DNA of 64,000 bases. Source: Rostratula benghalensis (taxonomy: Eukaryota > Chordata > Aves > Charadriiformes > Rostratulidae). Location of the stretch: NCBI GenBank assembly GCA_013399305.1, contig VXAI01000159.1, forward strand, positions 1,622,086 to 1,686,085, given 5' to 3'. Positions 12,841-26,329 of this stretch are shown piece after piece. The notes under the pieces are model-generated. The model had not been told where the DNA came from. It was given only the letters and a program-made list of their open reading frames with translations, and ran no database searches. How positions within the stretch are numbered: position 1 is the first letter of the stretch; every line of letters starts with the position of its first letter. The position numbers were made by a program, and so were the translations under genes.

Positions 12841-13290
12841 GGGTTCACAGTCTGTTGACTCGGCATTCTGAAAGGGAGGTACAACTATTACTAATGCCGT
12901 TTTGACGCTGGGCAGCCAGACCTGAAGAAAATTTGCCATGCCTGCACCCTGTGGCATATCTATATCGGTACGAAGCACTGAGACTGCAATTTCCGAAGCA
13001 GAAGGAACAAAAGGCTCTATTATAAACATTATACTGAAACAACCACCACAGTAACAGTCGCACTTTTTGCACTTGCCTTTAACAAGCTGTTTGGGGAAAA
13101 GCTCAATTCAGCCTGCACAAACCGTACGCGGTTAAGAGCTGTGCTAGCACACTGCATCCTGCTCACTATTTCAGCGAAGGGTTGCAACAGACTTGGGTTT
13201 GCCACAGTCAAGATCAGAAGAGAGATCAGCAAACATTTCAGGCAGGGCTTTCCCCCAAGTACCTTTAAAAGGCAAAATAACGCAGAGGAA
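12841..13290. promoter_or_regulatory. CpG-retaining block, possible regulatory element
   Basis: By eye there are 12 CpG dinucleotides in 450 bp, including three close together in ACCGTACGCGG. I count about three in the next 480 bp. It is not a full CpG island. Four overlapping short reading frames here are probably a by-product of the higher GC content. An enhancer or minor promoter is possible. Confidence 0.25.
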
Positions 13291-14337
13291 GCAGCAGTGA
13301 GTTTATCAAGCTGTTATGAGTTTTCATTTCAGTTTATTTGACAAACCTTGTTTAGCAAATTCCCCTTAAATACTCTTTATTATATAAATAGTGGATTATT
13401 TCCAAACCTCGCATTTCAGTGTAAGACTTTGACTTGGCAAAGGAGTTCAGAGAAGGCCACCTCCTTGTCAACACCACAGAGCCTTATGGGATGTTAATAG
13501 GTCCTTTGTGAAAAAAACATTGTTTGGGCTCTGGTCAGTGTCAGCCTCAAAATACACATTGTTCCTGAGTTATGTTATGCAAATATAATACTCTTATCAT
13601 AAGAATCAGCAAATGGTTGGCAACTGGCAAGGAGAAGAAAGCGCACATCCAAAACTGCTGCAGGGGAGGCATAAAACAAAATGACAAGCCATGAAGTGGG
13701 ACAAAAGGCCTTGAAACACTAGAGGGAGTTGCCTATTGAAACAGCCTTTCTTTCACAAGCCCGGCCTGAACACAGGGTACTAGTTTCATAGATAGGCAGA
13801 GAAAATTGTGTGCAAATCTCCTTACACCTGTCTGGTTTTGATAATTTTCGCCATGTAATGTTATTAGCTGCTCAGTTAAAAAGGAGCCGTGTTACACAGG
13901 GGGTTGCTTATTAATTGTTGTTTTCATGTCATCAGAGCTGTGTGCACTTGGTGATTTAATCACCTAAATTCAGAGTACGGGGAGATGGGAGGAGCTGCCA
14001 CAGTACAGAGAGGGTGTAGCCATTAACATAAATTTACATCCATATGTTATTTTGCTATTCGTAGAATTCTTATTTTTTCATCTTAAACACTTGAAAAAAA
14101 AATGCACCCAAACAAAACTGGTAAGACAACTGGTAAAGAAACAAAAAAGGAAAAAATATGTTTGCTATCATTCAGTGATTCTAGCTACTAAATTCAAGGC
14201 AATCTCCTCCATCAAAATATATAAGAAAACATTGCCCAGCAGTTGTACTCTACAACTTAAAAATTTTAAGTACAATCCATGCAACAGGTTTTATGGTACA
14301 AATTTCAGCAAGTTGAATAACTTTTATGTGCCTCCAT

Positions 14338-14354
14338 TTCCCACGTGCAGGTGG
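14338..14354. promoter_or_regulatory. CACGTG and CAGGTG E-boxes in an inverted GTGGG frame
   Basis: CACGTG (14342-14347) abuts CAGGTG (14348-14353), flanked by CCCAC and GTGGG arms. CACGTG is a class B E-box bound by MITF/TFE, USF and MYC family factors. This is noteworthy only because the host gene acts in melanocytes. Function is inferred. Confidence 0.25.
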
Positions 14355-15481
14355 GGGATAAGAAAGGATTGCAATTGCAAATTGGTATATAGAAAGGATT
14401 TTAAAGGAGCTGAGGTAGAAATCAGAAATAAATACTGGCATGTTTATTTTTAATTAGGGTGAGATATTTATATTAGTGTACTCCAAGTATTTCCTTAGGA
14501 GCCCATTACAGAAGTGGAGAGGAGTGCACAGCATATTACACAAACACCCTAAGAATGAGTATAAAAAGAGGGACATCCCCCAAGAAAGAGGACCAGTCTA
14601 CTATTAAATCTGTGCTGTTTTCTCATAGTTCACAGCAGAAAAATGTCTTCCTGTATTAATATATTAAAACGAACACACAATTTTACCACCCCAATACAAC
14701 CAGCACTGAAAGGGCAGCGGCAGTAGCTTTTTCTCCAGTTTCAAAAGGCTAATAAACATCACAAAGGTGTATTGCAGGTTGCTTTCCCCTGCTCTGATGC
14801 CAGGAAAGCTGCCCATTACCTCACCCACAGGTACCATCTCAGTTACCTCATCCCAGGGCTCACACTCTGCTCCCAGAGGAGAGCAAGTGCTGCCAAGAGA
14901 TTTCCATTGCAATTTCCAAAGTCACATCAAACCGACAAAACATCACAACGTATTCAGCGTCGCCTCATTCAAACAGAAAGAACTTTAAGTTTCCACTGTA
15001 ATTAACCCTATCCTCGTTAAGATAATTATGATCAAGCTCCCTGTCACAGCTAATATCACAGCATCATTGCCCATGGCTCATGCTTTGCCCTCATTAGCTT
15101 ACAAAAACACTGCGCTAAACAGGAAACTGACTCCCTCTGCAAAACAACTTAAGATGTTCTGTAAGCAGACAGTAAATAATCCTGTAGAACACAGAGGTCT
15201 CACAAATGTCATTTTATCCAAATCCTTCAGCTAATCAGTGTGATTTCTTCCAGCTTTCTTTTCTCTAATTAATTCATAGTTAGTAACAAAGTTTTAATCG
15301 TAGAGGAATGTCATGGCAGAGATTATTTTTTTTTTCCCCTCTATGTGTATGCATGGCAATTGTCAACTGCAGTATTTCATATGGTCCCTCTGGTCTGACA
15401 GGGATTTTGTTACAATGAAACTGAAGAGCAGCTCTTCAGTTTGCTAACATTTGACAATGAAACCACAAGATATTATAAATT

Positions 15482-15503
15482 AAAAAAAAAAAAAAAAAAA
15501 AAA
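15482..15503. repeat. Poly(A) tract, 22 bp
   Basis: An uninterrupted run of about 22 A, the longest in the window. No retroposed body or target-site duplication is apparent around it, so it is probably a simple mononucleotide repeat. Confidence 0.9.
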
Positions 15504-16478
15504 GCAGAAGCCTCTCAAGTAATGGACAAATATTGTTACTGTGTAGTTGTCCTTGTCTGGAAAAGCAAGCTGTTCAGAAGTATTTGCTGAAAGTGTTCCT
15601 CACGTTTTACCCCACCCCTCCATTAATAAGACAGCTGCCTCATATTTAATGACTTCTTTCCTCCTGTTTAACAGGAAAAGAGAGAGCAGTTAACAATATG
15701 TAAATGAGAGAGTTTGGCTTTAGCCCTGAAATTGATTTGCACTCTGTTGACAAGAGATAGCCATTACCAGAAGTTAAAGACAGAGCTGTTACAAAACAAG
15801 AGCTTTTTAAAATACCTTTTTTTCTTGCCTTTTATGTTTTAACAGATTAAAGGAGAGCAGAATCAACACGAGAACCCTAGCAGTAGATAATTTCAGTATT
15901 TAAAGAATAGGAATGTAATTTCTATTTCTCCAGCACCTGCCAGCCAAGGAGCACAAAAGCATTTTTTTTTAACATTAATGAATTACTCTTCAAAAACCTG
16001 CTGAGCTTAAAATTCCATTTTGTAGTAAAGCAGAGCGAGGTTAAGTGACTAACGAAAGGTGACCTCCAGCAATTTTCCAAGAGACAAGAAATAAAGCCCA
16101 GAGCTCCTGACTTCTAGTCCTTTGACTTAACCTCACCAAAACAAAACAAAGAGCAATAAATAAATGCTATGTATATATAAACATAAGACAGATACCATGT
16201 GTAAGTTTAGATTTTGCGCAATTCCCTGGGAATGCGAAACATCATTTCACTTTTACTCGCTTTGATTCCTGTTCAATTTTAAATTCCATTTAATCTAAAA
16301 TATAGCACATGAATAAGGGGAAAAATCCAAGCCATTTCCAATTCTGTTCTGCTGGTGGAAAGGGTTATGTGAATCTTCTGTGCAAACTCCCTCAGGCTCA
16401 GACTTCTGTCAGAATTCTACTCTAAAACCTGCTTTGGGAGGTTCTGCTCTAAATATGCCTCTCACCTGTAAGTACAGG

Positions 16479-16514
16479 AAAATATTTATATTAGTNNNNN
16501 AGTATAAATATTTT
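16479..16514. repeat. Perfect 12-bp inverted repeat enclosing the assembly gap
   Basis: The left arm AAAATATTTATA (16479-16490) is exactly complementary to the right arm TATAAATATTTT (16503-16514). The 12-base loop contains all five unknown bases. The AT-only hairpin probably explains the unresolved bases. Confidence 0.85.
16496..16500. other. Assembly gap (5 N)
   Basis: Five ambiguous bases. Such a short N-run is probably a polished or estimated gap, so the true length of the loop region is uncertain. Confidence 0.99.
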
Positions 16515-17265
16515 ATATACATGAAAGAACAACAAGAAGACCATTTTAAAGAAAATAGAGTAGACACAATTCAGTTAAATTCCAGAAAAAAAAAACCCCA
16601 TTCTCACTACTGTAATCAAAAAAATCACTTCTGATCCAATGTTCATGTATTTCCTGAACAAGAAGAGAGTAATGGCAGGTAAACTAGAAGTAAAGCATCA
16701 AAAAATGACCTCTACACTGTTCAAGCAAAATAGCTTTCCTTTTCTGCAGTGTTACTTGGTGTTTAGACACATTTTTCTGCATGATGATACATCCCAAATG
16801 AAAACAGAATGGAGTATTCAATGGACAACCTGATGCAACTTCTGGACCAAAGCAGAACACAAAAAAATCCCAGGTGTCCCAGAGAAAGTGAAAAAAACTA
16901 CTGACAAGTCATAAAACAGGAATTAGAGAATTCTGTTCAATTCTGTTCAAGCTTACCAATGTTTCCAAAACATGAAATAGTTTGGTTTTTCTAATATCAG
17001 GGGGAATGTTAGCATTTGCAGACTATCTAGAGCTAGCATTTTGCATCACTTTCAGTCATTCTGCTCCTAGCTTTCTGTTGCTGAAAACATACAAGACTAC
17101 TTTGGACACCTTATTACCAAAACTGGGATGAAAACATCTTGCAGAACAGTCATGAACTAGAGCTATGTCAGGACATTAAAAATGAGGGCAATTCATGAAA
17201 ACCCAGAATTTTAATCTGGTTTTTATAGTCTTGTTCTGAGTTTTATGCACCGATTTCCATTGCTT

Positions 17266-17345
17266 AAAAAACCCAACCCAAACCAAAACACCCCAAAACC
17301 AACCCACAACCAACTCAATCCCTACAAGCCACCCACCCCAAACCT
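17266..17345. repeat. A/C-rich low-complexity tract
   Basis: About 80 bp of CCAA, CCCAA and ACCAAAACACCCC units with almost no G or T. The minus strand is correspondingly G/T-rich. Confidence 0.8.
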
Positions 17346-17466
17346 CAAAGAAAACACAAACAAAAGTAGAGTCAATAAATAGTACACAAAAAGACATGAG
17401 AGGCCTTCTGAATTCTAAATGTTAAGTTCCCAACATTTCAAACCCTTTCCTACGAATTATAAAACA

Positions 17467-17513
17467 GATCGAGGTCCCTTCCTTTCCCTGATAGTCTGTG
17501 ATTCTGTGATTTT
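17467..17513 (+). mobile_element. Probable CR1 3' terminal scrap
   Basis: GAGGTCCCTTCC, then CTGATAGTCTGTGATTCTGTGA, resembles the extreme 3' end of a plus-oriented CR1 element. That end normally reads AGGTCCCTTCCAACC and is followed by (ATTCTRTG)n octamers. Only about 45 bp is recognisable, in keeping with the severe 5' truncation typical of CR1. Confidence 0.6.
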
Positions 17514-20500
17514 CTTGAGGAAGAGAGATTTTGCTATTAAGCATCAGCTCCTCAAATGATGGAATTATCTGAAAAGAAACAATGTAAATTCATGTCATCC
17601 ATCCGTAGAAGCCCAGTTGCTCATAATTCCTCACAGCCAGCAACAAAAAATGGCCACTTCCAGAAGCTGAATCAGAACTTCAGGTGAGGCTCAGTGAAGT
17701 ACATACATTTGGGAGGGATGAACATAGTCTATTTGTCCAAAGTCTTGCAATGAAATTATAAGAAATTGCAACATTAAGGTAAAGTAAACTGTTACAACTG
17801 TGCCCCATACGGGTGGATTATTTACTTGGTATAATAAACTACAAATTCCCATTACAGTTTTCAGTACCTCAGAAAAACACATTAGAGTCCACCACGCAAT
17901 CATTTAACCACCATTCAAGCCTACCAAGACTCAAAAAAATAAAATTAAATAAAAATTCTTTGCCTGGCCCAACTCCACCATGCAGCAACCTGACTGAGTG
18001 GAGTGAGGTTCAATTCCTTTTCTAATGAACCTCTTAAAGTCTCAGATTTCACTATGTGTATTTAATACAGCTCTACTCGAGGATATCCCATTAATACAGC
18101 TCAAGCTTTATCCTTCACGTTAGGCTTCTTTTTGCTTAAGTTTTTATATTACATCTTTAGGATTAAACATGCCAAGATTTTATATGATATTACTGCTACA
18201 ATTTTGTGTAAATTTAAATAAAATGACAATCAGTGTAATACTATAGCCTGTGGCAAAGCAGTTTTCACAGAAGCCATATAAAATATTTTAAAATAATACA
18301 AAATGGATCAGAAAATGAACTCTTAGTCATCTAATGACTGAAGAAGGATCATATAGCAAAATACAGTTTGCTAAAATACAGCTAAAAATTACCAAGCAGA
18401 GAGCAAGGGACTGTATCCATTCATATTTTATCAAAGGCCATTCTGCAAAAACCACCACTAGGGAAGTCCCTGCAGTTCAATGGTTGCATCATTTCAATAA
18501 TACTCCTAACTACAGACATAAGTATTCATCTGCTACAATTTCTTGAAAATATATAAATATAAATAACAAGCTTAGAGGATTTAAGAGAAAATTTTGGATG
18601 TCTCTCATTTGTCTTTTCCCCCAATCTTAATGACAAATGCAGTCCTAATAAAACATGGCATTAAACAAAATTAAAAATAGCAAGCTGCCATTTCCTGAAT
18701 TTGAGAGAATTCAAGGAAGTATTAATAATTAGAAATAGCAAAAGAACTAGCCAGAATGTACAAAATACAAATCTACCTGTTTAAAAAAAAAAAGAAAAAA
18801 CCCTAAAATCCTATCATGTACTTATTCTTAAAAGCTCCTCTCATCTCCATTAGCCAAGTTGAGAACCTATTTATAAACCCTCCAAAAAACAGTATTATAA
18901 TGGAAATATGAGCAAATTCAAGTGCAAAGTCGGTGCCATAATGAAAGCTTTACTGTATCTTGGATCAATCTGTCACTTTGCAATTCAGATAGTAGCCTGA
19001 CCCCTCCCCTTTTTGCAGAGAGGAGGGGGGTAACAAGCCTGTAGAGTGAGTAGAGTAAAGCCCATTTCCACTACTGGAGTTCAGTGAGAAGGGGGAAAAG
19101 AAAAGTAATTTTTCTCCCATCTTCCACAACAACCAAGGCTGAGGATTGACAAGCAAATTGACGCACTGCTCAGAGGGCAAAAGATAAATGTTTGATGAAT
19201 TGGCCATTGCTGGAGGAGTGATGGGCTTCATATGTGCATAATGGACTAGCTGCCGTTCAATTCAGATTGCCTGCCAAGATAAGAAACCATAATGAATGGA
19301 CCAAGCACAGCCTGTGCCATAAGAAAGTATAATCTGACTAGTTTTAATAAACTTAATAAAAAAGATGAAGCAGAGAGAGGCAAGGGGACTGGCCTTTGTG
19401 ACCAGCTATAAGAGGTGAGAACGACTAATAGACTGCTCAAGCATGATAGCAGAGAATTGTTAATGGACATAACACCAAATCCCTCAATGTTAAAAAATAT
19501 CTCTAGAGCAACTTAAATCACAGGGTTCTACATACATGCACACCATAGACACTGTAGTGTTTGTTACGTAGCACATAACTGCCATTTATTTGTTATTTCC
19601 TTCTGCTACCTACTCTGCTTTGTCTCCCTAACCTCCCTTGCTGCACGGTATCTTAGTCTGTACAGATCCACACAACACATTAATGGTTTGACCAACAACT
19701 CCTCAGAGTCAAACTCACTCTGTAATCGTAACCCAACAGAATTCAGGCTCAATTTCTAGCTGGAAGGTTTTGACTGCATAACTATATCACTAAATTTCAC
19801 TCCCAGCAGAGAAAAGGTGTTCTCAGAGAAACACCTTTTACCATCACATGTGTTCACACTCAAGGCACTTTCATTTTGCAAGCTCTGTTCCCACCAAATA
19901 GGAGAAATTTGCTGGTACAGTTACAGCAAATCACACCAAAACCTTTCTAGGTTTCTAGACAAGGCAAAGTTGCCAGCAAGAGTCCTTTTGGTCTGGGATT
20001 TGCTATGTTGGCTCCTATGCCCCATCTGTACCCGTAAGCTCTAAGTTCTGATCTTTTGCAGCACCAGAGCTATAAAAAGACATTAAAACCAAAATAAAAC
20101 CCCTACAGTATTTTACTGTACACAGATATACAACAGTGTAAAGTCTGGTAATCACCACCATTTTCATGGTGAGTAGTATATGCGCACAGGGCCATTTCTG
20201 CTTTTCCTTTCTCGTTACTTAGCCACATGAATAACAGTGGCTCACTTTCTGAAGGTTACCAGACATTGAGACCTGAATCTGTGACTGAAAACACTAAAGA
20301 AGTCAACAAGAGAAAAACCAGCCCTGACATTTCAAGCAACAGGATTAGACCAACAATCTATTTCTTTGTTGAGAATCAAAGGGCAAGAACACACCCTTGT
20401 GTGTGCATATAACACACAGTATTTGGCCAGGCACAATGGTTCTTCCCTTTAGGTGGGGAAAAAAGAAAAAAAGAAGAGGATTGGGAAAGATGCTCTTGAC

Positions 20501-20815
20501 TGAGGGCAGCTAGAAAACACATTATATAGAATAACATCATTGTTATGCATGTTTGTTTCTTGTTCTTTTTTCTTTTGATGATGAAAAATAAATCAGGAGA
20601 TATAAAATAGTCTACTTGGATAAGTATTCAGATTACCACCCCCTTGATGTCAGTTATGTAGCCTGTGTCATATTTTAAACAGAAATGATTAGATGCAAGA
20701 CGGATGTCTAGTTTTCAATATAAATTTTATCCAACTGCAAATGGAAAGTAACTCATTATCAAGCAGCTCAGTAAGGCTCCTGCTACTGAAGAAAATAAAG
20801 TTTTACGACAAGAGG

Positions 20816-20841
20816 GTCTCTCCTCTCTCTCTCTCTCTCCC
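20816..20841. repeat. (CT)n microsatellite
   Basis: A pure pyrimidine CT tract with one CC interruption, likely length-polymorphic. Confidence 0.9.
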
Positions 20842-23800
20842 TGTGAGCGAGAAAGTGAGTGCAAAAATAAGACAGAAAGGGAAGGCTCAGGAGTGCTGGG
20901 TGAATTATAGACTGCCTCTCAAGATTCACAGCTCTTCGTGGTAGGAGGTTAATATTCTCACATGTCATTAGGTCTGCTGGCTCTACTGATGGCTCATTGA
21001 ATCAGGCAGCAAATTATTTCCTCATGCTGCAGAGGACACCACACTTCAAAGGGAAGGAGCCAGGGTCAAGACGGCTCTCCAGTTCGATTAATGAGTTGGG
21101 ATCAGCAGAGGTTGCCTGTAGGTAAGAATGTGACTGAAGCTTTTGACAAAGCTGACTTTTTGAACAGGACTTGACCCAGGCCCCTTGCTCCCCTCCCCAC
21201 CAAATTTTATTTCCAACATTTGCCTCTGACTGACCTGCTCAGGCCTGTTGGGATAGTTTTGACCTCCTCAGTCTTTGTTACCAGACACAGGAGCTGTCTG
21301 CCTATATTTGATGTGTCTCTCCCTAAAGGCCACATCAGCTTATCCAGGCTCATCAGAATACTTTAGAACTGCACAGCAAAATAAGATAGAGTAGATTCAT
21401 TTTAAATTTTTTATTTTCTCGTCAAATTTGTTGAGAAGGGGAAAGAAGGAGAAGATGACTGAAAGATATTTCAGCTTTCAATAGTATTAAGAAAGATTTC
21501 TAAATGCTGTTAAATGTAGATAAGAACACAAAGATTATTAGAAGCCTATGACTTACATATTAAAATGATGGAAAAGCAGAAAATACGTGTTTCTGCTTAC
21601 ACTAATTTGCTGACTAAGAATGTTCTTAGCAAATAATGCATTGTATAGAATATTCCTCTAAAAAGTTCTTATTTTTATTGCCAGAGTAGCAAGAGATTAG
21701 AGACAATTAAAACTTAACAGCTACTGCATTCATCTCTTTCTCAATGCTCAATGGTATCCTCATTTTGATGTCTCTGAAATATTTTGATGCATATTTAAAT
21801 AGATTTAATAAAGTACTGAAGTTAGATTCATTGCATTAATGTTTTTTGATAAGATCTACTGAAACTGCTCGCTTTCTCAAATAAATATGAGTAACTGAAT
21901 CAACACGTAAGCCACCGTTGGTAAGCTTCCAAAAATCACATAGCTTCTCATTAATGGAACAAGAGTGTTGTCAATTACACTAAAAAAATTGTTCACACAA
22001 GCTTCTGAATCTGTTATATATATAAATTTTGTTTCTATAGTATTTAACACCATTATGTTTCTGGAGCAAGGATCTAGGTTGTCCTTCAATGTTTATTTTA
22101 ATCACAGTACAACTTTTAATATGTTTTTCCCAAATATTCTGTCCATCAGCATACTTAAGGCTCAACCACTCATTACATACTCAGTTCACAGCATACTTAA
22201 AGAAAAATAATAAAAAGTTTAAGGTAAAATAACAGTCCAGAGATGTCCAAGGATGGCACAAAGATGACTAATCTGGCTTTGCAGATTTAAGCTTTATGTT
22301 AGAACAGGTGCCTGAATGGGAAAGCTACGTGTCTAGTTTTGAAATTAGAATGCTTTTATTTTAAAATGCATATTTTAATAAGTTCTTATAGACTTTAAAA
22401 CAAAAAATCTGGGAGATTAGTACCTTGAGATGATCAGATCACTTAGGTGCTTCAGTAACAATTTATGAAATCTAGTTTTTGGTGTATATTTAAAAAGTCT
22501 TTTCATGATCTCCAGGAGTAAGGCAAATTTTTATCTTTAGTCTTCAATGTTTCTTTCTGCACTCAAGCCATTATTTGTAACTGATTTCCTTACTGTAACT
22601 AGCATTTAAACCCCAAAAGCTAGTAAACAGATTATTAGATCTATAAAACTTAGGATAAAAGCGTACAGGATCTATGGATAAGTGAGTCAAATAAGAATAA
22701 GTAGAATCCTTTCAAGGAGACTACCCAACTGCTAAACAGCACATCTTCCACATGGATGTGCTGTACTCTAAAATGCAAGTATACACAAGCAAGAGACTAC
22801 TTTTTCTTTTAATTATGTCTGTGCAATCTCCAGTGAAATGTACAAGTGGAAGCCTGCAGAAAAGCCCTAAGAGGGGAAACACTTTTTCATGGGCTTGTTT
22901 AAACAAAGTAATTGTGTGACTGGGTCTGACATCAGTGTTAACATTATGTCCTGTTTCATCTCTTTCTAGAAAGTGAGGGGCATACCAGAGATCATTTGTG
23001 AAATGTATATATGTGTCACTTATAATACTTAGCAGGAAGATATGAATCTCCTACAGAAGGACAAGTCCAGCTGGAGTGGGATGTAGCGGGCCAGTTTGAC
23101 ACTACGAAGGAATAAGAGGAAATAGTTGTGTTCAGGGCAAGGAGGAGCCACTCTGAGGATATGAAACAGAGAATCACCACCAGTTTCCACACATGATCAC
23201 CAAAGTTTCTGGCAGCACTGAATCAGAGCTGATGGCAGGAGTGAGAAGATGAATTGCTGAGACACCTGAACATAAAGCAGTACCTGCTGGAGTCCATTCC
23301 AGGAATCCTAGAGAAGATGGATTCAGTAAGTGGAAAGGGCTAAGTATATGCAAAAACCAAGTATTGTATTTGTCCTTGTTTCCATTCCTAAAACTACAAC
23401 TTTCAGTTCAGTCTTACTAAATAGAACTTCATTTTGTTTTCAGATGTATCTGGTGTTTCAGGGGAAGATAGTACCAATTACCATGGTACAATGTTTCTAG
23501 AGAGGTAACAAATCTAAATAAAGACAAAAAGAACAAGGAGTCCTGAACCTAACTCAAGATGAATTAGAAGGCCCAGCTGCCATGAGTACTGGTTTATACC
23601 AACTTGGATATAGTCCATCTGGGGAACTGTCAGGGCAATTACAGAGTTTGGGAAGGAACTTGTAAACTCATAAATCACCCTTGCAAAGAGCAGAAAGCAA
23701 GGAAACACCCCATGACTTTGGGGAATCGTTACCACACACTGCACTCAGTCAAACACTGTTGCATGATAACTGCTCGGGACTAATTGTTTATACAACTTTT

Positions 23801-24070
23801 TTCTGTCACTGGGCCTTATAGTAATGCTGCAAAGATTTATATAGGACAGATCAAATTCAGAGATAAGCACATGCTCGTATCTTTTTTGACTTTTGATAAT
23901 GCTTTAACATATAATCTGTTCATTTAATTTGTTTATTCAAAAAGACGGAGGCTTGCACTTCAATTAAACTCTTGCAACATGCATTAAAATTGTTTGCCTA
24001 AGTAAGTGTTTACATAAGTAAACAATAAATGCATGGTCAAAATAAAGTTATTAGTTTAATTTAATGTTAA

Positions 24071-24101
24071 TTTGGTTTTTATTTGGTTTTTATTTGGTTT
24101 A
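24071..24101. repeat. Short tandem repeat, 11-bp unit x about 2.8
   Basis: Two exact copies of TTTGGTTTTTA (24071-24081 and 24082-24092) are followed by a shortened third copy. Confidence 0.85.
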
Positions 24102-26329
24102 TTTTTGCTGTTGCTCACATTATGTAAAATAATGAGTAATATTAACACATTACCTCAGCAATGGAAGTGGTATTTAATAGCAAAAAGCATTTGGTCAAAA
24201 ATAAGACTCTAGGATTCAGCCTCTGAAATTACAAAGATCATTACACTGTAAAATGTAAGCAAATAAAATTTCCTAGAAATGTACATGCTAGGCAACAAAT
24301 GCATTTCTTCCAATTTGTACATACTGAAGAAAAAAAAAAAAAAGGGGGAGATGCACATCACAAAAAATGATGGATATTCTCCTCTGGCCAGTATCCTCCA
24401 TTTCTACGCAGCAAGCGTATTTAAAATTGAACCACACGAAACACTGGCAGGGAAAGATGGCAGGTAAAAATCTTACAGTCTGAGAGGATGGACTAGAGAA
24501 TCTATAACCCACTTTTTTTTTTTTTAATTGTTTTTTTTTCCTCTTCCATCCCTAAAATTAATAAGATTTTCTAAAATTGGGAAAGTACAGTCTAGCATAA
24601 ATCCCACCTTCCAAAGACATACAACTGTGGATTTAATAAGCTAGAGAAGAGGAAGAAGATGAACAATTACCAACACACAGATTGTATCAATACACTCTTA
24701 GTTGGTCACTGTCCCCGTATATATTCAAATACCTTTCACATCAAACAGCAACAGAAAAAAGTCCTAGGAATACGTGAGAGTAAAGAAATGACCCTAACAT
24801 CTCCTGGAGCAGCAGATAACCCTGTAGCACCTTGGGTCCTCCATGAGCAGCTTCACAGGAACAGTCACTCACTGTGGCTCTGACAGGAAAGATCCACCAT
24901 GAAAACCAACTTCTGCTACTCCCCTACACTGCCCTGGAAAGAGGCTCATGTCTGAGTTCAGTTGTTTTTCCATACCCAAGACAGAGATTCAAAACAAGTT
25001 TATCCACAGCATGTTTCAAGACAGCTTCCACAGATTAGGAAAAAGAAAGCAACAGGAAGATAACACTGAACTTTGATATCTGGGGTTTTTCATGTTTTAC
25101 TGTCATTCCAAAGCATACAAAGCCTACTGAGGGATGAGAAGACTTAACTCAAAACAGTATTATTTAAAAATCAATAGTATTTTCTATCACATCAGAATAC
25201 ATTCAAATACTTTAAGAATCTGAGGTTGAAGGCTGAATTACAAGCACAATAGGCTAGTAGCAAAGGATGTGCTGTTATGTACACTGTCAAACAATTATCT
25301 CAGTCATATATACATTTAATACATTTTGAACATAAAAATGCAGTATAAAACTCAATAAAGTATGTATTTCAAAGTTGATTTCGATCTTTAGTTCCCAAAT
25401 AAACACAGAATAAGAAATTTAAAGGTCTAACCCAGAACAGAGGTCTGATTATTTATGTTGTCACTGCCTCCAGATATTTAGTCCAATTACCTGTAAAAAT
25501 AAAACCACGACGGGCTGCAATTTACTATGCTTGGATCCTCAGAGCGTAAATAATATAACCTTTTGTACAAGTCAAATTAATAAAAAACTCAAACCCTGCC
25601 ACTTCACTGAGTATAGATAACACTCAACTGCATGAGTTGAACTGTAAACCCAATATCCCTTTGAGATGCTATTACTTCGAGACGTATCTGCCTCCCCTTC
25701 GACACAAGGGCTGGGCCTGGTGGTGTGGAAGCCCTGGAGATTCCTGGACACATAAATTTATGTGTTTGAAGTCTACATTGCAGCCATCAGCCTATCTGCC
25801 GCCTGAGCCATGTGCTCACTCTTTTTGGTCGTAGAGGAATTTGATGACAATGAGATTTCCGAGGAGCATGTAACCCGCTCACAGCACAAAAACAAAGATG
25901 TGATTTCCCTCACACATGATAGCGTGAACACACTCGGAGCGTTTTGAAAGAAAAGGGAGAAGTGAAGTACCACAGCAAGCACGCCTATGAATTCCTTGCT
26001 GACGCAATTAGACAGTTTGTTTTAAAGAAAACCCCCACATCAAACCAAACAAATACACAACTAAAAGAAAGAAGGGTCACTCGTGGCGTTACTGGATTTC
26101 CAAGTGCCACTACAGTGGCCACCACCCAGCCGCTACCAGCCCCTCCTCATTCCCAGAGACCACATCAAAGCACCTTTGCTGCCTCGCAGCCTACTGTAGA
26201 GCTACTTCAGCCACTTAGTTAAAAAATGGCTAAAGAAAAGCTTGGATTTAAAACATTAAAAGAAATAAATTGACAGGATTTTGTCTGGAAACCTTGTCTC
26301 GTCCTTACTGAAGGCTAAAATAAACTTAA

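Larger units (their letters stand above)
11421..17466. other. Upstream LRMDA intron, no gene seen
   Basis: Inferred to be intron upstream of the exon. It contains a CpG-retaining block (12841-13290), an E-box cluster (14338-14354), a 22-base A tract, an assembly gap inside an inverted repeat and an A/C-rich tract. I looked for LRR-coding exons on the minus strand by eye and saw none. A short exon could still be missed. Confidence 0.55.

Noticed and set aside
14052..14453. 133-codon plus-strand open frame
   Set aside because: Lysine-, tyrosine- and asparagine-rich translation typical of AT-rich intron. No family resemblance, no splice sites in suitable places and no coding-like composition.
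15440..15520. Poly(A) tract as the tail of a processed pseudogene
   Set aside because: The sequence before it is AT-rich with no coding resemblance, polyadenylation signal or flanking duplication.
17266..17345. Minus-strand G-quadruplex in the A/C-rich tract
   Set aside because: Spacers between the G3 tracts on the minus strand are mostly 8-10 bases, too long for a convincing call.
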